Source: Chloroflexota bacterium
Lineage (GTDB): Bacteria > Chloroflexota > Anaerolineae > UBA2200 > JACIWT01
Direction of reading: 5' to 3'
DNA length: 60,830 bases
Assembly: GCA_014360825.1 (NCBI GenBank)
Contig: JACIWT010000014.1
Location: forward strand, 1 to 60,830
In this document: positions 7,957-16,116 of the stretch, in pieces
Layout: every line of letters begins with the position of its first letter
Numbering within the stretch: position 1 is the first letter of the stretch
The notes under the pieces: model-generated
Database searches by the model: none
Told to the model about the DNA's origin: nothing
The model's input: only the letters and a program-made list of their open reading frames with translations
Program-made: the position numbers and the translations under genes

Positions 7957-9786
7957 TTATGGGTTGCTGCCGCCCGTTCCCACTTTATAACGTGCTGGCC
8001 AGGGCACAAAGCGGCTGAAGAAGCGTTCGCGGGCGATGATTTCACCATCACGGCGAATGATGCGGTAGATGGTCACGTCCGCGCCGTCATGGGCCAAATC
8101 AGTCTGCACCGTTTTACCAGTGGGCAGAGAGGGGTCATTCTCATAGATTGGCGGGCCAGCGGGCACGACATTCTCCACGATGGGCCCTTCTATTTCCACT
8201 GTGCGGTTGGGCTTGCGTCCATAGAATCGGAATGTCAGTTTCCCGGAGACCTGATCTACCTCGGTCTGTATTAAGATAGGGGTGTCCGTGTCATTCTCGA
8301 AGCGGAAATCCACGTCTGGCACGAAGACGGTGGCGTCCAACCCCATCGGTGGCTCGTACCATCCAACGCGGTAGGTATGAGCATGGCGTTCCACGATGGG
8401 GAATCCGCCCCAGAAAGCGGCGCGGAAGCAGGTGGTGGAAACCTGACAAATACCACCCCCAGGGCCTAATACCGTCCGATCACCGAAAATAACATAAGCC
8501 TCAGCGTATCCGGCTTCTGCGCTTACCTCTCCTAGGTGCTCGTTGAATGAGAAAATGGTGTGTGGCATCACCACAACACCGTGGAAACGTGCGGCAGCGA
8601 TGCGGATATTCTGTGCCCGCGCTGCAGATGAGCCGGTAAAGTAACTGACGCCCTCCGAGATCAGGTCTAATGGCAATGTTATGCGACTGGTGAAATCTTC
8701 CATGGAGACCGTTGGCGCCTGCACAGATATAGGCAGGGTTACTATACGTTCGGTTCCCATAGCCGCCTGTTTGATGAGTTGTATTGACTGCTCGATGTCC
8801 AGGGTAAGTCCTTTTTGATCTTCGAGTATGTAAGAAAGGCTGCCATCGAGAGGGTCGTATTTGAGTAGGGCGTCCCGAGAGGGTCGGTTGATCTGCGCTG
8901 CAATAGGTGTTAGGAACGCACGCAGGGGAGATCCATCCAGGTCAACAGCCAGTTGCACCGCTGATGCGTCAGATTTTACTTGGCTGAGCAAGATCGCTTC
9001 AGCCAATTGAGACGGTTCTAACATCCAGGTTGGGTCGGAATGGAGAATGGCACTGACCTCCGGAGGCAACTTCACGTGTATTGGAGCAGAGAGGATGTGC
9101 TGTACCAAAGTCGCCGCTTCGCCCACCTCGGAGATGGAGGGGTGCACCTCTTTCACTATCAGGTTTACATTTAGGGGACCCTGATTGGCTACCGCTGTGC
9201 GGATGGCGGCGATGGAGGCCGGGACATCCAATTCGCACCCCATCACCGCTGGTGTGGTGATGACCTGGGTGCCGGAGATTTCCACGCTGGCATTGCGCAC
9301 CGCGATGTTGATATCACGGGCTATGCGCCCTAAGAGCAAGGCACAAGCACCTTCATCCAGACTTGGCTGTAGCGGAACGTCTACGTGGTAAACCAGGGCG
9401 CTGATACGCGAGCGCCAGGCGTCTACCCATGAGCCCATCCGCCCGATCCGATAGGCCTCCGAGACCGCCTTGGACACATCTAAACCGATACCCAATTCCC
9501 TTCCAGAAACCGTCCAGGTTCGATCACCATAGTAGAGGTACACTTGTGCGGGCAGGAGGAGGGGGCGGACGGCATTCACCCGCGCGGTAGCCTCTTGTGG
9601 CGTCAGCCCACCGACATCTATGCCGCGGATAGTCACGCCACGATAGATTCGGCCTGCGTATCGCGCTTGGTAATCAGAAGCAATCGTGGCAAAGGCTAGG
9701 ATGAGCATGAAAAGCAGGATTTCGATAACCACGAAGGGGGCCAGTGAAATTCTCGTTTTGCTCCTAACCTCAGGGTGGTCCGTCAT
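7957..9786 (-). CDS. VanW-family protein with N-terminal peptidoglycan-binding-like domains
   Basis: A 609-residue protein with one N-terminal transmembrane helix (about 18-42) and a large exported region. The region after the anchor (YRGVTIRGIDVGGLTPQEA) matches the start of the PG_binding_4-type domain that precedes VanW domains; a second such domain probably lies at about 200-340. The VanW domain follows at about 375-510, with FSFNEHLGEVSAEAGY and the GGGICQVSTTCFRAAF motif. The C-terminus resembles a short beta domain (TDTPILIQTEVD onward). VanW proteins are associated with the envelope but their biochemical role is not settled. The gene is followed by no terminator that I could identify. 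Confidence 0.9.
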   Translation of the reverse strand: MTDHPEVRSKTRISLAPFVVIEILLFMLILAFATIASDYQARYAGRIYRGVTIRGIDVGGLTPQEATARVNAVRPLLLPAQVYLYYGDRTWTVSGRELGIGLDVSKAVSEAYRIGRMGSWVDAWRSRISALVYHVDVPLQPSLDEGACALLLGRIARDINIAVRNASVEISGTQVITTPAVMGCELDVPASIAAIRTAVANQGPLNVNLIVKEVHPSISEVGEAATLVQHILSAPIHVKLPPEVSAILHSDPTWMLEPSQLAEAILLSQVKSDASAVQLAVDLDGSPLRAFLTPIAAQINRPSRDALLKYDPLDGSLSYILEDQKGLTLDIEQSIQLIKQAAMGTERIVTLPISVQAPTVSMEDFTSRITLPLDLISEGVSYFTGSSAARAQNIRIAAARFHGVVVMPHTIFSFNEHLGEVSAEAGYAEAYVIFGDRTVLGPGGGICQVSTTCFRAAFWGGFPIVERHAHTYRVGWYEPPMGLDATVFVPDVDFRFENDTDTPILIQTEVDQVSGKLTFRFYGRKPNRTVEIEGPIVENVVPAGPPIYENDPSLPTGKTVQTDLAHDGADVTIYRIIRRDGEIIARERFFSRFVPWPARYKVGTGGSNP

Positions 9787-9810
9787 TTATGCATCTGCAT
9801 TCTCTGCCTT

Positions 9811-10719
9811 TTACTCTGCTTTGCTCCTCGTGCGTGCCTCAACCCTGGCCAAATCCTCTATCACCGTGATGATGGCAGAGTGATCCAATTCCCCGCCTCC
9901 CTTCGCCAGTAGTGCAGCGAAGAACTCGCGCACGAGGCTGGTCACTGGCAGCGGCACCTTATAATCCCGGCCCGTCTGCATGGCAATGCCAAGGTCCTTG
10001 TAGTGCAATTTGCTCTTGAACCCTGGTACGAAGGCACCCCGAATCACATGGGGTGCCCGTACTTCCAGTGCCCAGCAACGTGCAGCACCCCCGCTGATGG
10101 CTTGCACAATCACCGCCGGATCCACGCCCGCCTTCGTCCCCAATACCAACGCCTCGCTCATGGCCGCTAACGTTCCGGCTACTACAATCTGGTTGCACGC
10201 TTTTACCGTCTGGCCTGCACCGCTTTCACCCACGTAAATGATGGTCTTGCCCATTGCTTGGAAAATGGGTAGGCAACGCTGGAAAACTTCTTCTTTGCCT
10301 CCCACCATGATCGAAAGCGTCCCCTGAATGGCACCTACGTCCCCGCCACTGACTGGGGCATCAAGCATCTCTACACCCTGCGCGGCGGCCTTTTGAGCCA
10401 GAGAAACGGCGACTGCCGGAGCAATCGTGCTCATGTCAATCAGGATCAGACCCTCGTGTGCGCCAGAAAGCACGCCGTCTGGCCCGGCTACCACAAGTTC
10501 TACATCGGGTGAGTCGGGGAGCATCGTAATCACTACTTCGCTTTTGGTCGCAACCTCTTTTGGAGTGCGTGCCGCGATGGCTCCCTCTGCCGCGAGTTCA
10601 TCCACCGGGCCTCGACTGCGGTTATGGACTACCAGCGGGTAGCCGGCTTTCATGAGATTGCGAGCCATTGGCTTGCCCATGATGCCCAGGCCAATAAAGC
10701 CAATCATTGTCTTTGACAT
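9811..10719 (-). CDS. garR: Beta-hydroxyacid dehydrogenase (tartronate semialdehyde reductase/3-hydroxyisobutyrate dehydrogenase family)
   Basis: A 302-residue NAD(P)-dependent dehydrogenase. The N-terminal Rossmann motif is GFIGLGIMGKPMARNL. The substrate motif DAPVSGGDVGAIQGTL (about 122-137) and the catalytic-Lys segment GQTVKACNQI (Lys around 172) are both present. GarR reduces 2-hydroxy-3-oxopropionate to glycerate, which would suit the glycerate 2-kinase encoded at 30837-32225, but sequence alone does not separate this from 3-hydroxyisobutyrate or related substrates. The start is supported by an AGGAGG SD and by a TTGCCC-17-TAAAAT promoter at 10761-10789. The gene lies 24 nt upstream of the VanW-family gene on the same strand. 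Confidence 0.75.
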   Translation of the reverse strand: MSKTMIGFIGLGIMGKPMARNLMKAGYPLVVHNRSRGPVDELAAEGAIAARTPKEVATKSEVVITMLPDSPDVELVVAGPDGVLSGAHEGLILIDMSTIAPAVAVSLAQKAAAQGVEMLDAPVSGGDVGAIQGTLSIMVGGKEEVFQRCLPIFQAMGKTIIYVGESGAGQTVKACNQIVVAGTLAAMSEALVLGTKAGVDPAVIVQAISGGAARCWALEVRAPHVIRGAFVPGFKSKLHYKDLGIAMQTGRDYKVPLPVTSLVREFFAALLAKGGGELDHSAIITVIEDLARVEARTRSKAE

Positions 10720-10760
10720 GATCCAACCTCCTGCAGGAAGAGTTTCGTTGCACTGATGAC

Positions 10761-10789
10761 ATTTTACCCCCTCTCACGCGTAGGGGCAA
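10761..10789 (-). promoter_or_regulatory. Candidate promoter of the beta-hydroxyacid dehydrogenase gene
   Basis: On the minus strand TTGCCC (10789-10784) and TAAAAT (10766-10761) are separated by 17 nt, about 40 nt upstream of the start codon at 10719. Confidence 0.55.
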
Positions 10790-10856
10790 TTGGGAGAACA
10801 CCGGTCGTGCACACCCGTCATCGATGAATGAAAGTGTCTCAGTGTCTCGACTCGCC

Positions 10857-10885
10857 TTGACAAGAATCTCGTTCTATGCTATGAT
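10857..10885 (+). promoter_or_regulatory. Consensus promoter of the iscR operon
   Basis: TTGACA (10857-10862) and TATGAT (10880-10885) are separated by exactly 17 nt. The expected transcription start is near 10892, so the iscR leader is only about 30 nt. Confidence 0.85.
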
Positions 10886-10909
10886 AATTCCGAATTTTTA
10901 GTAGGAATT
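10886..10909 (+). promoter_or_regulatory. Palindromic candidate operator for IscR autoregulation
   Basis: An inverted repeat AATTCC (10886-10891) and GGAATT (10904-10909) around a 12-nt A/T-rich centre starts directly after the -10 box and spans the expected transcription start. Rrf2-family regulators bind such dyads and often repress their own operon. The link to this IscR is inferred from position. Confidence 0.55.
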
Positions 10910-10920
10910 CTGGATTTGCC

Positions 10921-11337
10921 ATGAAATTATCGGCGCGTGAAAGATATGGCCTGCGGGCTATGGTGGAATTTGCCAAGCGTTACGGGTCGGGTCCTGTGAC
11001 TTTGGGCGAAGTCGCTGCAGCGCAGGATATGTCATTGTCCTATTTGGAGCAGATTGTGGCACCATTGCGCCGGGCAGGATTGCTGGATAGCGCTCGCGGT
11101 GCACGTGGTGGCTATGTTCTAGCCCGGGCACCCGAAGAAATCACAGTTGCCGACGTGCTGCGTGTTTTAGAGGGCACCATCTTCCCTCTTAGTTGTGTGG
11201 GTGAAGAGGAAACCTGTGCACCGTGTGCCCGGGAGGCAGTCTGCACGGCGCGCACGGTGTGGCAGAAAGTGCGAGATGATCTCTTGCTCACACTAGATTC
11301 AACCACCTTGGCCGATCTCGCAGCACGACCTGTTTAG
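10921..11337 (+). CDS. iscR: Rrf2-family Fe-S cluster regulator IscR
   Basis: A 138-residue winged-helix regulator. The N-terminus KLSARERYGLRAMVEFA and the recognition region YLEQIVAPLRRAGLL, followed by the wing ARGGYVLAR, are typical of Rrf2 proteins. Cysteines at 92, 99, 102 and 108 fall where IscR binds its [2Fe-2S] cluster. IscR senses cluster supply and controls Fe-S biogenesis genes. It heads iscS, iscU and mnmA on the same strand, with a consensus promoter and a dyad operator just upstream. The SD is weak (TGGA, 10911-10914), consistent with a short leader and low expression. Confidence 0.9.
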   Translation: MKLSARERYGLRAMVEFAKRYGSGPVTLGEVAAAQDMSLSYLEQIVAPLRRAGLLDSARGARGGYVLARAPEEITVADVLRVLEGTIFPLSCVGEEETCAPCAREAVCTARTVWQKVRDDLLLTLDSTTLADLAARPV

Positions 11338-11425
11338 AAGCAGCGATTTCAGATCACTATTGCTCTGTATGAATGGGGAGCTACTTGCTCTCCGTAACAA
11401 ATGACTTGTTGCGAGGAGAAGAAGG

Positions 11426-12613
11426 ATGTCGAGACCGAACAAGACCATCTATATGGATCACGCTGCCACTACACCCGTTGACCCACGGGTAGTGGAGGCA
11501 ATGCTGCCTTACTTCACCCAGAAATATGGCAATGCGTCCAGCATTTATGCACTAGGCCGCGAGGCTCATGCGGCGATGGAGGAGGCGCGAAGCCGGATCG
11601 CCGCCATCCTGAATGCCGACCCGAAAGAGATTATCTTTACCAGTTGCGGCACGGAGAGCGACAACTTGGCCATCCGCGGTGTGGCCTGGGCCAATCGGGA
11701 TAAGGGCAACCATATCATCAGTTCGCCCATCGAGCATCACGCTGTTGGGCACACTCTGGAACAATTACACAAACTGTGGGGCTATGAGATCACCTATGTG
11801 CCTGTGGACAGGTACGGCGTAGTGGACCCAGACGATGTAGGCCGTGCCATCACTGACAAGACCGTACTTATTACCATTATGTACGCCAATAATGAAATAG
11901 GCACTATTGAGCCCATCGCGGAAATAGCGAAAGTTGCCCAGGCCAAAAAAATCCCCTTTCACACCGATGCCGTACAGGCTGGTGGGGCGCTGGACCTCGA
12001 CGTCAAAAAGTTGGGCGTGGATCTTATGTCTCTCTCCGCTCATAAGTTCTATGGACCTAAAGGGATCGGCCTGCTCTACGCTAAGCGCTTCACCAAGCTC
12101 GTCCCCACTCAGACTGGCGGATCGCACGAGCGGAACCGCCGAGCAGGAACGGAGAACATACCGTACATTGTCGGTATGGCCAAGGCGCTGGAACTTGCCC
12201 AGAACGCGCGTGAGGAGATCAACCGGCATGTCCAGGCGCTGCGCGACAGACTCATCCAAGGTGTACTTTCGACGATACCAGATGTGCTGCTCACCGGGCA
12301 TCCAACACAGCGCTTGCCCAACAGTGCCAGTTTTGTGTTCAAAGGCGTTGAGGGCGAGTCAATCCTGTTGAATCTGGATTTGCAGGGCGTTGCGGCGAGC
12401 AGTGGGTCGGCTTGCACCTCCGCATCACTGGAGCCCTCACATGTACTGTTGGCCTTGGGCTTACCACCGGAGATTTGCCACGGCAGTCTGCGCCTAACAC
12501 TGGGCAAAGATAATACGGAGGCAGACGTGGAATATGTCCTCTCGATCTTGCCCGGCATCGTGGAAAAGTTACGGGCTATGTCGCCGGTATACCAGCAGAT
12601 GAGGAGCCAATGA
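11426..12613 (+). CDS. iscS: Cysteine desulfurase IscS/NifS
   Basis: A 395-residue pyridoxal-phosphate enzyme that moves sulfur from cysteine to scaffold or tRNA-modifying partners. The PLP lysine is K207 in SAHKFYGPKG. The catalytic loop Cys is C330 in SSGSACTSASLEPSHVL, the long-loop IscS/NifS type. Other landmarks are DHAATTPVD at the N-terminus and RRAGTENIP at about 239-247. The start has an SD (GAGGAGAAGAAGG) just upstream. It lies between iscR and iscU and probably supplies sulfur both for Fe-S assembly on IscU and for tRNA thiolation by MnmA. Confidence 0.95.
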   Translation: MSRPNKTIYMDHAATTPVDPRVVEAMLPYFTQKYGNASSIYALGREAHAAMEEARSRIAAILNADPKEIIFTSCGTESDNLAIRGVAWANRDKGNHIISSPIEHHAVGHTLEQLHKLWGYEITYVPVDRYGVVDPDDVGRAITDKTVLITIMYANNEIGTIEPIAEIAKVAQAKKIPFHTDAVQAGGALDLDVKKLGVDLMSLSAHKFYGPKGIGLLYAKRFTKLVPTQTGGSHERNRRAGTENIPYIVGMAKALELAQNAREEINRHVQALRDRLIQGVLSTIPDVLLTGHPTQRLPNSASFVFKGVEGESILLNLDLQGVAASSGSACTSASLEPSHVLLALGLPPEICHGSLRLTLGKDNTEADVEYVLSILPGIVEKLRAMSPVYQQMRSQ

Positions 12614-12628
12614 TAAATGAACGGCACT

Positions 12629-12648
12629 CGCGCCCCTGTTGGGGCGCG
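12629..12648 (+). promoter_or_regulatory. Perfect 8-bp GC hairpin between iscS and iscU
   Basis: CGCGCCCC (12629-12636), loop TGTT, GGGGCGCG (12641-12648). There is no T run after it, so it is unlikely to be a full intrinsic terminator. It may stabilise or partly attenuate the operon transcript. Confidence 0.6.
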
Positions 12649-12689
12649 CTGTGTATGTTGATAATTAAGGTGGCAGAGGATGCACATTC

Positions 12690-13124
12690 ATGTATAGCGA
12701 ACTCGTCATGGAACACTTTCAGAATCCACGCAACGTCGGCGTGATCGAAAATCCGGATGGGGTGGGCAAAGAAGGCAACCCCATCTGTGGGGACGTCATG
12801 GAAATGTTTATTAAGGTGAGGGATAACATCATTGAGGACGTCAAGTTCCGCACTTTCGGCTGTGGCGCGGCAATTGCTACTAGTTCGATCGCCACTGAAA
12901 TGGTGAAAGGCAAGACCTTGGAGGAAGCCTGGCGATTGAGCAATCGTGCTGTTGCAGAGGCTCTGGGTGGTTTACCCAGCAACAAGATGCATTGCTCGAA
13001 TTTGGCCGCCGATGCCATGCATCGGGCCATCTGGGATTATTATCAGAGACACCCCGAATTGGAGCGCCCGGACTGGCTGGTGGAGCCGAGGGGACACCCC
13101 GAGATACACGCCGAGGATGAATAG
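12690..13124 (+). CDS. iscU: Fe-S cluster scaffold protein IscU/NifU N-terminal type
   Basis: A 144-residue scaffold on which [2Fe-2S] and [4Fe-4S] clusters are built from IscS sulfur. The three ligand cysteines are C33 in NPICGD (with Asp 35 next to it), C58 in FGCGAAIA and C102 in MHCSNLA. The protein starts YSELVMEHFQNPRNVG, a typical family start, and is slightly longer than E. coli IscU owing to a charged C-terminal tail. It lies 76 nt after iscS, across a strong hairpin, and 51 nt before mnmA. No hscA, hscB or ferredoxin gene follows, so this is a reduced isc operon. Confidence 0.95.
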   Translation: MYSELVMEHFQNPRNVGVIENPDGVGKEGNPICGDVMEMFIKVRDNIIEDVKFRTFGCGAAIATSSIATEMVKGKTLEEAWRLSNRAVAEALGGLPSNKMHCSNLAADAMHRAIWDYYQRHPELERPDWLVEPRGHPEIHAEDE

Positions 13125-13175
13125 AGGGAAGAGGAGATATCTCACGCAACTGACTATCTCTCGGAAGGTAGGTCT

Positions 13176-14276
13176 GTGAGCGAATTGTCGGCACATTTGG
13201 GCAGGACACGGGTCGTGGTAGCGATGAGCGGCGGCGTAGATAGTTCGATGGCCGCCGCGCTGCTTGTAGAACAAGGCTACGATGTCATAGGAATCATGAT
13301 GCGTCTCTGGGCCGAAGACTATGCTGGAGAAGGAGCGGGGAATCTTTGCTGCTCGCCTGAGGCTGTGGATGATGCCCGAAGGGTTAGCCAGCGCTTGGGC
13401 ATACCCTTTTACCTCACTAATTTCGAGCGCGAGTTTGAAGCCCGCGTAGTTCAGCAATTCTGTGCCGAATATGCCAGAGGACGCACTCCCAACCCCTGCA
13501 TAGCCTGCAACCGTTACATTAAATTCGACCTCCTGCTCAGACGCGCCCAGTCGCTGGGTGCCCACTACCTGGCCACCGGCCACTACGCACGCATACGACA
13601 AGTGGACGGACGATACCAACTTCTGCGTGGTGCGGACCCTCAAAAAGATCAATCCTACATGCTATATATGTTGGGACAGGAGCAACTGGGCCGGGTGCTT
13701 TTTCCAGTAGGCGAGTACACGAAGGCTCAGGTGCGCGAGATGGCTGCTCGCCGCGGATTGATCACGGCCAGCAAGTCCGACAGCCAAGAGGTTTGCTTCA
13801 TCCCAGATAACGACTATCGCCGTTTCTTACGCCATCGCGACCCCGATGTCGCTCGGCCTGGCCCTATCGTGGACATCGACGGCAAAGTCCTAGGGCAGCA
13901 CGGGGGATTGGCCTTCTACACCATCGGCCAGCGCCAGGGATTGGGCATTCCTTATCATTATCCGCTCTATGTAGTGGACTTGGACCCCGTTCGCAACGCA
14001 GTGGTGGTTGGACCAGCCAAGGGGCTCGAACGTCGGGAACTCGTGGCTGAGGATACAAGTTTTGTGTCAGGTCATGCCCCCGCCGATCCAATGGAGGTCA
14101 CAGTCCAGGTGCGCTATCGTGTCGAAGACGCACCTGCCACATTGATCGTCCTGCCCAATAACCAGGCGCGTGTTATTTTCAAGCAGCCGCAGCGTGGTAT
14201 CGCACCCGGACAGGCGGTGGTGTTTTATGAGGGAGAGGTCGTGCTCGGTGGCGGAACAATCTGCCAGACAAGGTGA
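13176..14276 (+). CDS. mnmA: tRNA-specific 2-thiouridylase MnmA
   Basis: A 366-residue enzyme that makes the 2-thio group of U34 in tRNA-Lys, -Glu and -Gln. The PP-loop SGGVDSS lies at residues 18-24. The catalytic cysteines are C108 in NPCIACN and C207 in SDSQEVCF. The conserved TGHYARI and KDQSYMLYML segments are also present. The start is GTG 13176. Placement after iscS fits the supply of sulfur. tRNA-Lys(TTT) and tRNA-Gln(TTG), two of its expected substrates, lie about 2 kb downstream on the other strand. Confidence 0.95.
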   Translation: MSELSAHLGRTRVVVAMSGGVDSSMAAALLVEQGYDVIGIMMRLWAEDYAGEGAGNLCCSPEAVDDARRVSQRLGIPFYLTNFEREFEARVVQQFCAEYARGRTPNPCIACNRYIKFDLLLRRAQSLGAHYLATGHYARIRQVDGRYQLLRGADPQKDQSYMLYMLGQEQLGRVLFPVGEYTKAQVREMAARRGLITASKSDSQEVCFIPDNDYRRFLRHRDPDVARPGPIVDIDGKVLGQHGGLAFYTIGQRQGLGIPYHYPLYVVDLDPVRNAVVVGPAKGLERRELVAEDTSFVSGHAPADPMEVTVQVRYRVEDAPATLIVLPNNQARVIFKQPQRGIAPGQAVVFYEGEVVLGGGTICQTR

Positions 14277-14279
14277 GAT

Positions 14280-14543
14280 ATGACACCCGCATTCCTTTCA
14301 CCAGCGCTGGTCCTTTCAATCGTCATCGCAACAGCCTACGCAGCGCTTTTCCATCTCCTGTGGGGGAAGAGGGCACAAGAGTTGCCCATTTATTGGTTAG
14401 GAGCACTACTGGGATTTGGCTTGGGTCAACTTGTAGGGAGGCTGCTCAACCCAAGACTATTGCATCTGGGTGATGTCTATTTTCTGGAGGGATCTGCGCT
14501 TTGTTGGTTGTTTTTGCTACTTGTCAAATGGCTGAAGAGATGA
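14280..14543 (+). CDS. Small hypothetical membrane protein (87 residues)
   Basis: An ATG start 3 nt after the mnmA stop implies translational coupling. Three hydrophobic segments (about 5-26, 38-56 and 66-84) make up almost the whole protein, with a few basic residues between them (WGKRAQELP, GRLLNPRLL). I do not recognise the family. A promoter for the next gene lies inside its last codons. Confidence 0.65.
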   Translation: MTPAFLSPALVLSIVIATAYAALFHLLWGKRAQELPIYWLGALLGFGLGQLVGRLLNPRLLHLGDVYFLEGSALCWLFLLLVKWLKR

Positions 14544-14549
14544 TATAAT
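14521..14549 (+). promoter_or_regulatory. Internal promoter for the small membrane/stress protein pair
   Basis: TTGTCA (14521-14526) and a perfect TATAAT (14544-14549) are 17 nt apart, overlapping the 3' end of the preceding gene. It would let the two downstream genes be expressed separately from the isc operon. Confidence 0.65.
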
Positions 14550-14569
14550 CTCTACAAAGGAGGTCGCTT

Positions 14570-14857
14570 ATGTGGTTAAGCAGCCTTCGGGATGTGGCTA
14601 TTATTCTACTGGCTGTCGAGTCTCTGGCGATCGGTGTGATTCTCTTCGTGCTGCTCGTAGAAATCCGCAACTTAGCCCGGCTACTGCAGGAGGAAATAGA
14701 GCCACTCCTGAATTCGGCAAATGAGACGGCGGATACAGTGCGAAGTACAACAACATTTGTGAGTCAAAAGGTTGTGTCCCCCGTGGTGCGGGTGTATAGC
14801 CTTGCTTCAGGCATTCGGCGTGCTCTGGCCGTTTTTGTATTGAGGAACCTGCGGTGA
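14570..14857 (+). CDS. Small membrane-anchored coiled protein, DUF948-like
   Basis: A 95-residue protein with one N-terminal membrane helix (about 7-30) followed by an amphipathic helix (EIRNLARLLQEEIEPLLNSANETADTV in outline, about 31-60) and a basic C-terminus. This layout resembles DUF948/YtxG-type general stress proteins, which are commonly encoded beside YtxH as here. It has an SD (AAAGGAGG) and its own promoter. The role is unknown; a membrane-associated stress function is inferred from context. Confidence 0.6.
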   Translation: MWLSSLRDVAIILLAVESLAIGVILFVLLVEIRNLARLLQEEIEPLLNSANETADTVRSTTTFVSQKVVSPVVRVYSLASGIRRALAVFVLRNLR

Positions 14858-14889
14858 AACAAGTGTGTGAAGAGTAAGGAGGGATTCAA

Positions 14890-15201
14890 ATGAGCAGGGA
14901 ACCCAGAGGTGGCGAATTTTTGGCTGGTTTGATCCTCGGTGGTTTGGTGGGTGCAGCAGTGGCTTTGTTATTCGCCCCCCAGCCTGGCGAGGAGACCCGG
15001 ACCCGCCTCCGCGAGAAGGGCATTGAACTACAAGAGCGACTGGCTGAGGTTGGGGAACGAAGCAAAGAAGTGTTCCAGGAACAGCGTGTCCGTTTGGAGG
15101 AGGCTATTGAGGAGGGCAAGGAGGCGGCCGAGAAAAAGAGGGAAGAGATCTTAGCGCAACTTGAGGCAGAGAAAAAGGGCCGAGCCAAGCAGAAAGCCTG
15201 A
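14890..15201 (+). CDS. YtxH-like protein
   Basis: A 103-residue protein matching the YtxH pattern: a glycine-rich membrane segment near the N-terminus (FLAGLILGGLVGAAVALLFA, about 10-29), then PQPGEETR and a long charged helix likely to form a coiled coil (about 38-100, ending in an Ala/Lys-rich tail). YtxH-like proteins are linked to general stress in Bacillus, but their function is not defined. It is preceded by AAGGAGG and follows the DUF948-like gene by 32 nt, and the pair ends at a strong hairpin. Confidence 0.8.
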   Translation: MSREPRGGEFLAGLILGGLVGAAVALLFAPQPGEETRTRLREKGIELQERLAEVGERSKEVFQEQRVRLEEAIEEGKEAAEKKREEILAQLEAEKKGRAKQKA

Positions 15202-15226
15202 TATGTGGGTCCAATATCACAAATAC

Positions 15227-15263
15227 AACAAGGGTAAGGGTGTAATATCCCCTTACCCTTGTT
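15227..15263 (+). terminator. Bidirectional terminator-like hairpin between ytxH-like gene and HNH gene
   Basis: A 14-bp stem pairs 15227-15240 (AACAAGGGTAAGGG) with 15250-15263, with a 9-nt loop. It lies between convergent genes. The T content after the stem is modest. Confidence 0.7.
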
Positions 15264-15282
15264 ATTGGCCTCAGATGCTCTC

Positions 15283-15792
15283 TTAGAGCAGGTATTTCTG
15301 CCAAGCCTTCTCCATCGGTCCAGGACCGAGCAGAACAATGGCAATGTACTTGGGCCGTGTGGGCTCAGCGAGCAGCCTCATGCCTGCTTCGGCAGGCGTG
15401 CGTTTCCCTTTCTTCTGGTTGCAGAGCAGGCAAGCCGTGACTACATTCTCCCATGAGGTCTCGCCACCTTTAGACCGAGGGATAACGTGGTCCACAGTAA
15501 GCCCACCCTTACCAGGCTGGGCACCACAATACTGGCACGTATACTGGTCGCGGGCTAGTACCGTCCGACGGTTCACAGGCAGGCTCCACCGATGCGGCAC
15601 GCGCACGTAGGTCACTAGGCGGATTACCAGAGGTACCGGCAATGAGACACTGGCTGCACGCAGATAGGCATTGGTTGCTTCCACCACTTCCGCCTTTTCT
15701 TTGAGAAGTAAAATGATAGCCCGGCGTACTGAGACTATGTTCAGTGGCTCATAAGTAGCGTTGAGAACCAGCACGCGACTCAAGACGATCAT
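15283..15792 (-). CDS. HNH endonuclease family protein
   Basis: A protein of about 169 residues with a C-terminal HNH fold: CQYCG, then LTVDHVIPRSKGG and NVVTACLLCNQKKG, giving four zinc-binding cysteines and the catalytic-type DHV/N elements. The N-terminal half (VLVLNATYEPLNIV and VEATNAYLRAASV) matches the widespread stand-alone bacterial HNH family whose physiological role is unknown. The start is uncertain. ATG 15792 overlaps an extended SD (GGAGGTGAT), so TTG 15780, which would begin SRVLVLNATYEP, is a possible true start. Confidence 0.85.
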   Translation of the reverse strand: MIVLSRVLVLNATYEPLNIVSVRRAIILLLKEKAEVVEATNAYLRAASVSLPVPLVIRLVTYVRVPHRWSLPVNRRTVLARDQYTCQYCGAQPGKGGLTVDHVIPRSKGGETSWENVVTACLLCNQKKGKRTPAEAGMRLLAEPTRPKYIAIVLLGPGPMEKAWQKYLL

Positions 15793-15840
15793 CACCTCCG
15801 TCCAAGGTTTCCCCTTAGATTGAAATTATTGTTACACCAC

Positions 15841-15869
15841 AAAGCGCGGACCGTCTGGCCGCGCTTTTT
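15841..15869 (-). terminator. Intrinsic-type terminator after the tRNA genes
   Basis: A 9-bp stem pairs AAAGCGCGG (15841-15849) with CCGCGCTTT (15859-15867). It lies just past the 3' end of tRNA-Gln in the direction of transcription. On the plus strand the stem is followed by two more T, on the minus strand by TTT within the stem. Confidence 0.65.
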
Positions 15870-15922
15870 ACGTACCCCTATCCCGGCTCCCTGGCACGGA
15901 GAAATCGTTTTCGATCTAGAGG

Positions 15923-15993
15923 CTCGGGGACCAGGATTCGAACCTGGATCGAGGGATCCAAAGTCCCTTGTCCTACCATTAGACGATCCCCGA
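15923..15993 (-). tRNA. tRNA-Gln (anticodon TTG)
   Basis: The acceptor stem is a perfect 7-bp pair (TCGGGGA with TCCCCGA) and the discriminator is G. The anticodon loop CTTTGGA carries TTG, and the T-arm contains GGTTCGAATCC. CCA is not encoded. It is transcribed after tRNA-Lys. Confidence 0.95.
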
Positions 15994-16116
15994 ACGCACC
16001 CGCAGGGCCAGCCGAGATCGTTTGTAACTGCGGGCCAAAGACGGTAAGAGATAGCCGGTGCTGCCCCGGCCCCAAGACAATCGCTACCTTGGTCGAGACT
16101 GCTCGCCTCCTCCGAA

